64,000 nt of DNA, from the NCBI GenBank assembly GCA_963784895.1, contig CAWATM010000005.1, forward strand, positions 1 to 64,000, written 5' to 3'. This document shows positions 52,533 through 61,358 of this stretch, one piece after another. The notes below the pieces were generated by a model. It was not told where the DNA came from, made no database searches, and saw nothing but the letters and a program-made list of their open reading frames with translations. How positions within the stretch are numbered: the first letter of the stretch is position 1; every line of letters begins with the position of its first letter. This DNA is from Gaiellasilicea sp963784895. Lineage in GTDB: Bacteria > Actinomycetota > Thermoleophilia > Gaiellales > Gaiellaceae. The translations under genes and the position numbers were made by a program.

Positions 52533-54152
52533 CTAGTGCTGTGCCGCGCCAGGAAGCGCCGAGCCGGTTGCAGGCAGCCCGTGGCCGAGCAATGCCGCGA
52601 TCCAGAGCGGGATGCCGGTGAACGGCAGCTCGTGCGTGACGGTTCCGTGTACAGGGGTCGTCCCGGGGCCGTGACCGTGAGCCGGTACGGCGACGCAGTT
52701 GCCGTGGGCATCACGCACGAGACCTGCAGGCACCGTCGTTTGGACGCCCGCGACGTTCAGGCAAAGGTCGATGATGACCACCGAGACCGCCGGCGTCACG
52801 CAGTTGCCATGCGCGTCCTTGACCATCCCGGCCGGCACCGTCGCCTGATCACCGGCGATGTTCGGACACACATCAACATGCACAGGCGGAACCGCGACAC
52901 AGTTCCCATGCGCGTCCTTGACCATCCCGGCCGGCACCGTCGCCTGATCACCGGCGATGTTCGGACACACATCAACATGCACAGGCGGAACCGCGACACA
53001 GTTCCCATGCGCGTCCTTGACCATCCCGGCCGGCACCGTCGCCTGATCACCGGCGATGTTCGGACACACATCAACATGCACAGGCGGAACCGCGACACAG
53101 TTCCCATGCGCGTCCTTGACCATCCCAGCCGGCACCGTCGCCTGATCACCGGCGATGTTCGGACACACATCAACATGCACAGGCGGAACCGCGACACAGT
53201 TCCCATGCGCGTCCTTGACCATCCCAGCCGGCACCGTCGCCTGATCACCGGCGATGTTCGGACACACATCAACATGCACAGGCGGAACCGCGACACAGTT
53301 CCCATGCGCGTCCTTGACCATCCCAGCCGGCACCGTCGCCTGATCACCGGCGATGTTCGGACACACATCAACATGCACAGGCGGAACCGCGACACAGTTC
53401 CCATGCGCGTCCTTGACCATCCCAGCCGGCACCGTCGCCTGATCACCGGCGATGTTCGGGCAGACGTCCGTGGTGGGCGGCGGCGGGGGCATCGTGCCAC
53501 CGCAGTCAGCCTTGGTAAAGCCGTCCTTCGAACCTGGCCTCGAGGCCGGATCCTTGAGCAGGATGTCGGAACGGCCGTCCTTCGGCGGGTGGGACCCGGT
53601 CGTGGGGCTGTGGGCCTCGGTCCACGCAGTCCAGGGGATGTTGATGACGACGTAGGGATTCGACGCGGAGCCCGTCCGGTGGCAGATGATCACGTGGTGG
53701 TGGGCTTCGTCGGAGCGCCCCTTCGAGCCGGCGCTCGCTGACGCCTTCACGTCGGCTTTCGCTTTCGCCTTCGCCTTGGTCTTGACCTCCGTCTTCGCCT
53801 TGGCGTCGGTCTTCGCCGTCGTCGAGGCCTTGGTGTCGTCGTCTGCCTTCGCCTTGCGCTCGGTCTTCGCGTCCTTCTTGGCATTTGCGGCGGCGGTCAC
53901 CTTCACGTCCGCCTTCGCCGAGGCCGACGTCGACGAAGCCGACTCGTCCTCGCCCTTGTTGCCCTTGTCAGTCTTTGTGGCGCTCGTGTTGGACTTGTGG
54001 CTCTTGTCCCCCTTCGAGACGTCCGTCTGGGCGGCTGCGTCGCCGCCGTCCTTCTTCCCGTCTCCCGCGGATGCGCCACCCGCGCACAGCGCGAGCGCCG
54101 CGAGGGCCATTAACAGCACCACGAGGCGAGCTGGTTTTCTCCTTGGCCGCAT
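52533..54152 (-). CDS. Secreted Cys-rich tandem-repeat protein with LPxTG-like end
   Basis: A 539-residue exported protein. A signal peptide (MRPRRKPARLVVLLMALAAL...ASA) is followed by a Lys/Ala/Asp/Thr-rich low-complexity segment (about 30-155) built of short KAKTEVKTKAKA-like units. A HHHVIICHRTGSASNPYVVIN block with a Cys (about 158-180) follows. Then come seven 33-residue repeats, each D-V-C-P-N-I-A-G-D-Q...G-N-C-V with two Cys, and one diverged copy (LCLNVAGVQTTVPAGLVRDAHGNC). The end reads ELPFTGIPLWIAALLGHGLPATG: two LPxTG-like words around a hydrophobic stretch, but no basic tail. A wall-attached or matrix role is plausible. Confidence 0.82.
   Translation of the reverse strand: MRPRRKPARLVVLLMALAALALCAGGASAGDGKKDGGDAAAQTDVSKGDKSHKSNTSATKTDKGNKGEDESASSTSASAKADVKVTAAANAKKDAKTERKAKADDDTKASTTAKTDAKAKTEVKTKAKAKAKADVKASASAGSKGRSDEAHHHVIICHRTGSASNPYVVINIPWTAWTEAHSPTTGSHPPKDGRSDILLKDPASRPGSKDGFTKADCGGTMPPPPPTTDVCPNIAGDQATVPAGMVKDAHGNCVAVPPVHVDVCPNIAGDQATVPAGMVKDAHGNCVAVPPVHVDVCPNIAGDQATVPAGMVKDAHGNCVAVPPVHVDVCPNIAGDQATVPAGMVKDAHGNCVAVPPVHVDVCPNIAGDQATVPAGMVKDAHGNCVAVPPVHVDVCPNIAGDQATVPAGMVKDAHGNCVAVPPVHVDVCPNIAGDQATVPAGMVKDAHGNCVTPAVSVVIIDLCLNVAGVQTTVPAGLVRDAHGNCVAVPAHGHGPGTTPVHGTVTHELPFTGIPLWIAALLGHGLPATGSALPGAAQH
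52770..53462. repeat. 99-bp tandem repeat array, seven units
   Basis: Units of exactly 99 bp (33 codons) lie in tandem inside the secreted-protein gene. For example, the word TTCGGACACAC recurs at 52861, 52960 and 53059 and so on. Units are almost identical; the main variation seen is GGCCGGC versus AGCCGGC. Such homogeneity implies recent expansion or continual gene conversion. It is a risk point for assembly collapse, so the true copy number may differ. Confidence 0.9.
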
Positions 54153-54297
54153 ATCTTGCTCCTGTTCTGAGTTCGATGTCGCTCCGCTAGACGCGCTCGA
54201 TGTAAGAACGGGAGATGTGCGACAACGGATACGTCTGCAAAGAAGCATTACAAACGTTGCGCGCGGTACCTGTGCCGCGTACGACGGGGTTGTGGGC

Positions 54298-56554
54298 TCA
54301 GGCTCGGAGCTCCGCGCCGAAGCGCTCGGCGAGCGCCGCGACGATCCGCGCGCGGAGGTCCGCGGCGTCCTCGTCCGAGAGCGTGCGCTCCGGCGACTGG
54401 AACGAAGCCGCGAGCGCGATCGACTTCTTCCCCTCGCCCACCTGCTCGCCGCGGTAGACGTCGAAGACATGGAGCTCGTGCAGCTCAGGGCCCGCCGCCT
54501 CGCGTGCGGCGGCGATCAGGTCGCCCGCCGCGACGGACTCGTCGACGCGGAACGCGAGGTCCTGCTTGACGGCCGGGAAGGTGATCACGTCGGCGTAGAG
54601 GATCAGCTCCGGCGCGGCCGCGAACAGCGACTCGAGCTCGAGCTCGAAGAAGCCCCAGCCACCAGGGAGCTCGAGCAGCTCCCCGTGCTCGAGCCGCGCC
54701 GAGCGCCCCGAGCCGCGCTCGACGACCGTGAGCGGGACGCCGACGGTGCGGTGCACGAGCTCCGCCGCCCCCTTCGCTCGAAAGAAGCCGCCCTCGGTGA
54801 TCCCGGCCACGTGCCAGCGCTCCTCTGGCAGCTGCGCGCCCGAGGGTTGGTAGACGCGTGCGATCTCGAAGAGCGCGATTCCCTCGACGCCGGCGTTGCG
54901 GTTCCGCTCCGCCGACTCGAGCAGCCCGAGCTTGAGGTCTCGGCGCAGCGCCGCCATGTTGACCGTGTAGGGCTCCTCCAGCGGCACGAGCCCCGGCTCT
55001 GCCGGCACGAGGCTCCACGTGTAGGCCTCGGAGAAGCCGGCCCCGGCGAGCACGTCCTCGACGAGCCTGCGCAGGCGCTGCTCTCTCGAGAGCTGCACGG
55101 ACGGCGCCGCCCTGGACGGGAGCGTCGACGGGACTTCCTCGATCCGGAAGCGCACGACCTCTTCCACGAGGTCGACGGGGCGCGCGACGTCGAGCGAGCG
55201 CCAGGTCGGCACGGTCACCTCGTCGCCGTCGAGCTGGAAGCCGAGACGGGCGAGCGTCTCGCGCTGCTCGGTCTCGGGGAACGACATCCCGCTGAGCCGG
55301 TCGGCCAGCTCGGGCCGCAGTCGCACGACCGGGCGCGGCGGCAGCGTCCCCTGGACGTCGGCATCGCCCGTCAGGCGGGCGCCGGTGAGCGAGACGAGCA
55401 ACTCGCTCGCGTAGATCGCGGCCTGCTCGGCCGCGTACGGGTCGACGCCCTTCTCCCAGCGCGTGGACGACTCGCTGCGGAGGCGGAGGTGGCGTGAGGT
55501 GCGGAGGACGGTCAGGGCGTCGAAGTTCGCCGCCTCGAGCAGGAGGTCGGTCGTCTCGTCCCGCACCTCGCTGTCCTCCCCGCCCATGATCCCGGCGACA
55601 GCGACGGGCCTCCGTGCGTCGGCGATGACGAGGTCGGTGGCCGTAAGACTTCGCTCGTGGCCGTCGAGCGTGAGGATCTTCTCGCCCTCGTTCGCGCGAC
55701 GGACGACGATCCGCCCACCCTCGAGCAGCGTGAGATCGAAGACGTGCAGCGGCGAGCCGAGCGCGAGCATGACGTAGTTGGTCACGTCGACGATGTTCGA
55801 GATCGGCCGCATCCCGGCGGCGAGCAGCCGAGCCTTCAGCCAGCTCGGGCTCGGCCCCGCCGTCGCGCCGCGCAAGATCCGCCCGATGTAGCGCGGGCAG
55901 GCGTCGAAGTCCTCGACCGTGATGTCCACCGGCTCGTCGCCGGCCGGATTCCGGATTCTGGCCCGGTGGCGGCGACAGCTCGCCGCCGGTGACGGCAGCG
56001 ACTTCCCGCGCGATCCCGTACACGGACGTGAGATCGGGCCGGTTGAAGCCCGTCTCGATCTCGAGCACGGTCTCGGCGAGCGGGAGGACGTCGGCGAGCG
56101 GCGTCCCCGGCTCGAGCCCGTCCGCCAGCACCATGATCCCGCTGTGGTCGGCGCCGAGCTCGAGCTCGCGCTCGGAGAGGATCATCCCGCGCGAGAGCTC
56201 GCCGCGCAGCTTCGCCTCGCCGAGCGGTTCGTCTGCTCCCGGGAGAAGCGCACCGGGCAGGGCGACCGCCACGGTCGCCCCGGCGCCGAAGTTCCAGGCG
56301 CCGCAGACGATCTGGCGCGGCTCACCCTCGCCGACGTCGACGCGGCAGAGCTGGAGCCGGTCCGCGTTCGGGTGCTTGCCCGCCTCGACGACCCGGCCGA
56401 CGAGGAAGCGGCCCAGGTTGCCGTCCGAGTCCGCGACGCCGCGGTGCACGATCCGGTCGACCTCGCAGCTCGTGAACACGAGCTTCGCCGCCAACTGCTC
56501 CACCGGCCAGTCGAAGGACACGTACTCGCGCAGCCAGGAGACCGGGACCTTCAA
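54298..56554 (-). CDS. pheT: Phenylalanyl-tRNA synthetase beta chain (one-base frameshift)
   Basis: Large chain of the essential alpha2-beta2 enzyme. A TTG start at 56554 overlaps the pheS stop (TTGA). KVPVSWLREYVSFDWPVEQLAAKL, then the tRNA-binding domain (VVEAGKHPNADRLQLCRVDVG), B3/4 editing domain and ETGFNRPDLTSVYGIAREVAAVTGG. Near 55945 the frame breaks; the next frame resumes with EPVDITVEDFDACPRYIGRIL, SNIVDVTNYVMLALGSPLHVFDL, B5, the catalytic-like core and the C-terminal FDX-ACB (anticodon-binding) domain (YADVITFPAVKQDLAFRVDESV). The total is one base over a multiple of three. An essential gene makes sequence error the likeliest cause; the site contains a TCCGGAATCCGG near-duplication. 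Confidence 0.92.
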
Positions 56555-57534
56555 AACTGCCTCACCATGCGGAGGTCGTTCTCCCAGAAGAGCCGCAGGT
56601 CGGGCAGGCCGTGGCGGAGGAACGCGATCCGGTCGATCCCGAGCCCGAAGGCGAAGCCCGACCATTCCTCGGAGTCATAGCCCACCGCCTCGAAAACGTT
56701 GGGATCGACCACACCGGCGCCCCCCATCTCGATCCACCCCGAGTGCTTGCACACCGGGCAGCCCTCGCCGTCGCAGAGGTAGCAGGTGATGTCGAACTCC
56801 ACCGACGGCTCGGTGAAGGGGAAGAAGCCCGTGCGCATGCGAACCTCGCGCTCTCCGAAGATCGCCGCCGTGAAGAGCTCGATCGTCCCGCGCAAGTCGG
56901 CGAGCGTGATCCCGCGGTCGACGGCAAGCCCCTCGACCTGGTGGAAGACCGGCGTGTGCGTGGCGTCGAGCGGGTCACGACGGTAGGTGCGCCCGAGCGA
57001 GACGAGGTAGACCGGCGGCTGCTGCGCCTGCATCGCGCGGATCTGCGAGGGCGAGGTGTGAGTGCGCAGAAGCGTGTCCGCGTCGATGTAGAAGGTGTCG
57101 CGCGGGTCCCGGGAGGGATGCGCCTCGGGCTGGTTGAGCGCATCGAAGTTGTGCCAGACCGTCTCGACCTCGCGGCCGTCGTAGACCTCGTAGCCCATCC
57201 CGAGGAAGATGTCCTCGATCTGGCGCCGCAGCTGGGTGATCAGGTGCAGGCTGCCGCGGGCGAACGGCTCGCCCGGCAGGGTCGGGTCGAACGGCTCGGC
57301 ATCCTCCTGCGCGGCTGCCGCGAGCTCGGCCTCGCGGCCGGACAGCGCCTCCTCGATCACTGCCCGGACGGCGTTCAGAGCGATGCCCGTCTCCCGATCG
57401 CGGACCTCGCGGAGCGCCAGCTTCAGCTCGCTCTTGCGGCCGAGATAGCGCACCCGCAGTTCCTCGAGCGCCTCGCCGTCCGCGGCCGCCGCGATCGCGG
57501 TCCGTGCCTCGTTCTCGAGCGCCGTGGCGTCCAT
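56551..57534 (-). CDS. pheS: Phenylalanyl-tRNA synthetase alpha chain
   Basis: A 327-residue catalytic chain. An N-terminal coiled coil (about 1-90) precedes class II motif 2 (LLRTHTSPSQIRAM ... VSLGRTYRRDPLDATHTPVFHQVEGLAVD) and motif 3 (GFAFGLGIDRIAFLRHGLPDLRLFWENDLRMVRQF). A CYLCDGEGCPVCKHSGWIEMGG insertion carries four Cys, a zinc-like element seen in several bacterial PheS. It is coupled to pheT and divergent from the methyltransferase genes across 23 bases. Confidence 0.96.
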   Translation of the reverse strand: MDATALENEARTAIAAAADGEALEELRVRYLGRKSELKLALREVRDRETGIALNAVRAVIEEALSGREAELAAAAQEDAEPFDPTLPGEPFARGSLHLITQLRRQIEDIFLGMGYEVYDGREVETVWHNFDALNQPEAHPSRDPRDTFYIDADTLLRTHTSPSQIRAMQAQQPPVYLVSLGRTYRRDPLDATHTPVFHQVEGLAVDRGITLADLRGTIELFTAAIFGEREVRMRTGFFPFTEPSVEFDITCYLCDGEGCPVCKHSGWIEMGGAGVVDPNVFEAVGYDSEEWSGFAFGLGIDRIAFLRHGLPDLRLFWENDLRMVRQF

Positions 57535-57557
57535 CGGGCGACGATAGCATCGGCTTC

Positions 57558-58247
57558 GTGAGCTTCTACGACCCGTTCGCGCCCATCTACGACGCCTGGT
57601 CGGCGCACATGACCGAGGACGTCGCGCACTATGTCCGGCTCGCTCGCGAGACCGACGGGCCGCTCGTCGAGCTCGCGGTCGGCAACGGCCGGGTCGCGAT
57701 TCCGGTGGCGCGGGAAACGGGCCGGAAGGTGCTCGGGATCGACTCGTCGCCGGCGATGCTCGCGCAGGCGCGCGAGCGCGCAGCAGAGGCCGGCGTCGAG
57801 CTGGAACTGCTCGAGGGCGACATGCGTGAGCTCAAGCTGGATGAGCCCGCCGGGCTGATCTACGTCCCCTTCCGCTCGCTCGGCCACCTTCCCACCTGGG
57901 CCGACCGCCGCCGTGTCTTCGAGCGCGCCTACGCCTCGCTCCGGCCCGGCGGGCGCTTCGCGTGGAACTTCTTCGTCTTCGACCCGCGGATCGCGGCGGC
58001 GAACGACGGCGAGTGGCTCGAGCAGAACGGGATCCGGCACCGGATCGACCACGCCCGGCACGACAACCGGATCGACATCACGCTCGAGTCGGGCGACACG
58101 ATCTCGCTCTGGTGGCTGAACCGCTCAGAGTGGGAAGGCCTGATCGAGACGGCCGGCTTCGAGCTCGAGGCGCTCCACGGCGGCTTCGAGCGGGAGCCGT
58201 TCGACGAGAACGCGAACGAGTTCGTCTGGGTTGTCCGGAAGCCGTAG
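57558..58247 (+). CDS. Class I SAM-dependent methyltransferase
   Basis: A 229-residue Rossmann methyltransferase. YDPFAPIYDAWSAHMTEDVAHYVRLA, motif I VELAVGNGRVAIPVARETGRKVLGID, motif II-like LLEGDMRELKL and post-motif VPFRSLGHLPTWADRRRVFERAYASLRPGGRFAWN. The substrate is unknown. GTG start. It overlaps the next, similar gene by 17 bases and the two are probably a tandem duplication. Confidence 0.85.
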   Translation: MSFYDPFAPIYDAWSAHMTEDVAHYVRLARETDGPLVELAVGNGRVAIPVARETGRKVLGIDSSPAMLAQARERAAEAGVELELLEGDMRELKLDEPAGLIYVPFRSLGHLPTWADRRRVFERAYASLRPGGRFAWNFFVFDPRIAAANDGEWLEQNGIRHRIDHARHDNRIDITLESGDTISLWWLNRSEWEGLIETAGFELEALHGGFEREPFDENANEFVWVVRKP

Positions 58248-58950
58248 CCCGAGCCCGTACGACGCGATCGCCCGGCTCTACGATCCGTGGAGCGCGAGCG
58301 TCACCGAGGACGTCGAGTTCTACGTTCAGGAGGCGTGCGCGGCGGGCGGCCCAGTCGTCGAGCTCGCGTGCGGCACCGGCCGGATCTCGGTGCCGATCGC
58401 GAAGGCGGGCGTGCACGTGATCGGCGTCGACGCCTCGGCCGGGATGCTCGAGGTGGCGCGGGAGTACGCGGCCGCGGAGGGAGTCGAGCTCGACCTCCGG
58501 CTCGGTGACCTGCGCGACCCGCCGGTCTCAGAGCGCGTCCCGCTCGTCCTGATCCCGTTCCGCTCGCTGCTGCACATGACCACGGAGGCCGAGCGGCTGC
58601 GCGCGCTCCGCGCGGCGCGGAGCCTCCTCCTCCCCGGCGGCCGGCTCGTCTTCGACGTCTTCGCACCGAGCGCGGAGGACCTCGAGGACACGCACGGACG
58701 CTGGCTCGAGCGCGAGCCGGGGATCTTCGAGCGCGCAGACTGGGACGAGGGCGAGCGGACGCTGACCCTCTCGGTGCGGCGGGGCGAAGAGGCCTCGACG
58801 ATGCTCCTCGCGTGGCTCTCGCCGCCGGAGTGGCGGCTGCTGCTCGACCGCGCCGGCTTCGACCTCGCGGCGCAGTGGGGCTGGTTCGACCGCAGGCCGT
58901 ACACCGGCGGTGAGGACGTGATCTTCGCGGCGATCCGGCGGGGCGCGTAG
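58231..58950 (+). CDS. Class I SAM-dependent methyltransferase, second copy
   Basis: 239 residues from a TTG at 58231. SPYDAIARLYDPWSASVTEDVEFYVQEA, motif I VELACGTGRISVPIAKAGVHVIGVD, LRLGDLRDPPV, and IPFRSLLHMTTEAERLRALRAARSLLLPGGRLVFDVF. It shares the same layout and key words (ARLYDPWSASVTEDV/PIYDAWSAHMTEDV; PFRSL-H) with the gene before it, consistent with duplication and divergence. Confidence 0.84.
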   Translation: MSGSRSPSPYDAIARLYDPWSASVTEDVEFYVQEACAAGGPVVELACGTGRISVPIAKAGVHVIGVDASAGMLEVAREYAAAEGVELDLRLGDLRDPPVSERVPLVLIPFRSLLHMTTEAERLRALRAARSLLLPGGRLVFDVFAPSAEDLEDTHGRWLEREPGIFERADWDEGERTLTLSVRRGEEASTMLLAWLSPPEWRLLLDRAGFDLAAQWGWFDRRPYTGGEDVIFAAIRRGA

Positions 58951-58959
58951 AGTCCGCGC

Positions 58960-59505
58960 ATGCTCTGGATCGTGATCGGCATTGTCGTGCTGCTGCTGGT
59001 CGCAGCCGTTTTCTTCTACAACCGGCTCGTCAGTCTCCGCAACCGCGTCGAGAACGCGTGGGCGCAGGTGGACGTGCAGCTGAAGCGGCGCTACGACCTG
59101 ATCCCGAACCTCGTCGAGACGGTCAAGGGCTATGCGGCGCACGAACGGGAGACGTTCGAGGCCGTGACCGCGGCGCGCACGCGTGCCCAGCAGGCGCAGG
59201 GGCCGGCGGAGCAGGGCGCCGCCGAAGGCATCCTCGGCCAGGCGCTCGGGCGCCTCTTCGCCGTCGCCGAGGCGTATCCCGAGCTCCAGGCCGACGAGAA
59301 CTTTCGCCAGCTCCAGGAGGAGCTCGCGCAGACCGAGAATCGGATTGCGGTCTCGCGCCAGGTGTACAACGACACCGTCCTCACCTACAACACCGCGATC
59401 CAGCAGGTTCCGGGCAATCTCTTCGCCGGCCCGTTCGGCTTCTCGCGGAAGGAGTTCTTCGAGGTGGAGGACGAGGCCCGGGAGGCGCCACGCGTCGCGT
59501 TTTAG
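58960..59505 (+). CDS. LemA-family protein
   Basis: A 181-residue membrane-anchored helical protein. N-terminal TM helix (IVIGIVVLLLVAAVFFYNRLVSL), then VENAWAQVDVQLKRRYDLIPNLVETVKGYAAHE, the hallmark LemA region, and a C-terminal NRIAVSRQVYNDTVLTYNTAIQQVPGNLFAGPFGF. It normally pairs with a DUF2207 or TPM-domain gene, as here. The cellular role is unclear; envelope homeostasis is proposed. Confidence 0.93.
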   Translation: MLWIVIGIVVLLLVAAVFFYNRLVSLRNRVENAWAQVDVQLKRRYDLIPNLVETVKGYAAHERETFEAVTAARTRAQQAQGPAEQGAAEGILGQALGRLFAVAEAYPELQADENFRQLQEELAQTENRIAVSRQVYNDTVLTYNTAIQQVPGNLFAGPFGFSRKEFFEVEDEAREAPRVAF

Positions 59506-61358
59506 TTGCGGCGCTGCTGGCGGCGCTCGCGCTCGCCGGGAACGCAGCCGCAAAGTCGTTCACGCTGCCGGCCGCGGACGTCACCGTCCAGGTGGAACAG
59601 AACGGCGGCCTGATCGTCGACGAAGTGATCGTGTTCTCGTTCGTCGGCGACTTCAGCGGGGCGTACCGCGAGATCCCGCTCCGCGACGGCGAGTCGGTCG
59701 ACCAGGTCTCCGTCGCCGAGGGCGACCGTCAGTACGCGGGCGGGGCCTGCGCCGAGCTCGGCTGCAGCGGAAGCGCGGGCACGTTCGGAACGACGCGCAC
59801 CGACGACGGCATCCGGATCGTCTGGCACTACAGCGCGGTCAGTGAGGAGCGGCGCTTCCGCGTCCACTACCGGCTGCGCGGCGTCCCGACCGCCTACGAC
59901 GACGTCGTCGACGTCAACCTGCGCGTGTGGGGCGACGAATGGGAGGTCGGTCTCGACCAGCTGACCGCGACCGTCGTCGCGCCCGGCGACGTGCTCCAGG
60001 CCTGGGGGCATCCCGTTGGGGTGCGCGGCGACGTCACGCTCGACGGCAACCGCGTCAACCTGCGCGCGCTGCGGATTCCGAGCGGGCAGTGGGTCGAGCT
60101 GCGGACGCTCGTGCCGCGGCGATTCTTCACGTCGACGGCCGGGATGAAAGTCGCCGAAGGGCCTGGCCTGGAGGCGATCCGCACCGAGGAGCGCGAGGGC
60201 GCGGCCGCGTTCGAGGAAGACCAGCGCAAGATCGACGACGCGCTCGACAACCTCGGCACGACGATCGCCAAGCTGCTCGCGATCGCGCTCCTCCCCGCGC
60301 TCGCCCTGATCTCCTTCGTCTGGTGGCGCTGGGGGCGTGAGCGGGGAACGAGCTACGACCGCGAGTACGAGCAAGAGCCTCCGACCGCGACACAGCCCGC
60401 GCTCGTGCCGGGCTTGCTGGCGCAGGGAGGCGCGCCCGGCTCGCTCGAGTTCACGGCGACGCTCTTCGACCTCGTCCGCCGCGGCCGCTACCGCGCCGAG
60501 CAGGTGACGACCGAACGGAAGATCTGGGGCGGGCTGAAGTCGCAGCAGGTCTCCGACCTCGAGCTCTCACTCGGCGACGTCGAGGCGCCCGTGGAGGCGT
60601 TCGAGGCACCCGTCGCCGAGGTCGTCGACTCGATCCTCGCTGAAGGGCCCGAACGGCTCTCCCGCTTCCGTGACCGGATCGAGGACGACCGGACCGGGAA
60701 CTCGGAGCGCTTCACGTCGTTCAAGTCGGCCGTGGGCACCGAGGTGAAGAACCGGCACTGGTTCCAGAACGTCGGCCTGGCGGCGCTGCTCGGGGGCGCG
60801 GCCGTCCTCGCCGTCGCCGGCGGGCTGACGCTGTTCGCCGGCATCGGCTCCTACAACTCGGTCGCACCGACCTGGAACAGCGTCGTCGCGATCGCGCTCG
60901 GCGTGTGCGGCCTCGTCGGCGCCGCCGTCCTCGCGGCGTCCGCCTTCAACCGCCGGCTCTGGCGGCGCCGCTCGCCGCAGGCCCAGGCCGAGGCGGAGCG
61001 CTGGGAGGCGTTTCGCCGCTACCTGACCGACTTTCCGCGACTCGACATCGCGCCGGCCGCTTCGCTCGAGCTCTGGGAGCGCTACCTCGTCTACGGGATC
61101 GCCTTCGGGATCGCCGAGCGCGTGCTCCAGGGCGCGCAGCTGCACATGCCGGAGGCGCTGGCGCAGGCGAGCACGCTCTACTGGATCGGCCCCCACGGCG
61201 ATCTCGCCTCTGGGCCGACCTCGATGTCGATCGGCGACCTCGCGTCCGGCTTCGGCTCGGCGCTCGCGCCGCCCTCATCCGGTTCGGGTGGCTTCGGCGG
61301 CGGCTTCTCGGGCGGGGGCGGCGGTGGAGGAGGCGGCGGAGGCGGCGGCGCCTGGTGA
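59490..61358 (+). CDS. DUF2207 membrane protein with Gly-rich tail (start unresolved)
   Basis: About 620 residues. A signal-like segment TRRVLVAALLAALALAGNAAAKSF begins around 59490 but no ATG, GTG or TTG stands at its front in this frame; I give the ACG position only as a marker. The extracytoplasmic DUF2207 domain (about 25-220; VTVQVEQNGGLIVDEVIVFSFVGDFSGAYREIPL) is followed by TM helices (LLAIALLPALALISFVWW and others), a cytoplasmic part and a C-terminus of repeated Gly (GGGFSGGGGGGGGG) ending AW, typical of the family. It overlaps the LemA stop and the following esterase start (GTGA). Confidence 0.85.
   Translation, partial: TRRVLVAALLAALALAGNAAAKSFTLPAADVTVQVEQNGGLIVDEVIVFSFVGDFSGAYREIPLRDGESVDQVSVAEGDRQYAGGACAELGCSGSAGTFGTTRTDDGIRIVWHYSAVSEERRFRVHYRLRGVPTAYDDVVDVNLRVWGDEWEVGLDQLTATVVAPGDVLQAWGHPVGVRGDVTLDGNRVNLRALRIPSGQWVELRTLVPRRFFTSTAGMKVAEGPGLEAIRTEEREGAAAFEEDQRKIDDALDNLGTTIAKLLAIALLPALALISFVWWRWGRERGTSYDREYEQEPPTATQPALVPGLLAQGGAPGSLEFTATLFDLVRRGRYRAEQVTTERKIWGGLKSQQVSDLELSLGDVEAPVEAFEAPVAEVVDSILAEGPERLSRFRDRIEDDRTGNSERFTSFKSAVGTEVKNRHWFQNVGLAALLGGAAVLAVAGGLTLFAGIGSYNSVAPTWNSVVAIALGVCGLVGAAVLAASAFNRRLWRRRSPQAQAEAERWEAFRRYLTDFPRLDIAPAASLELWERYLVYGIAFGIAERVLQGAQLHMPEALAQASTLYWIGPHGDLASGPTSMSIGDLASGFGSALAPPSSGSGGFGGGFSGGGGGGGGGGGGGAW

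Noticed and set aside
52770..53462. CRISPR array
   Set aside because: The 99-bp units are contiguous coding repeats without unique spacers, in frame within a secreted protein.
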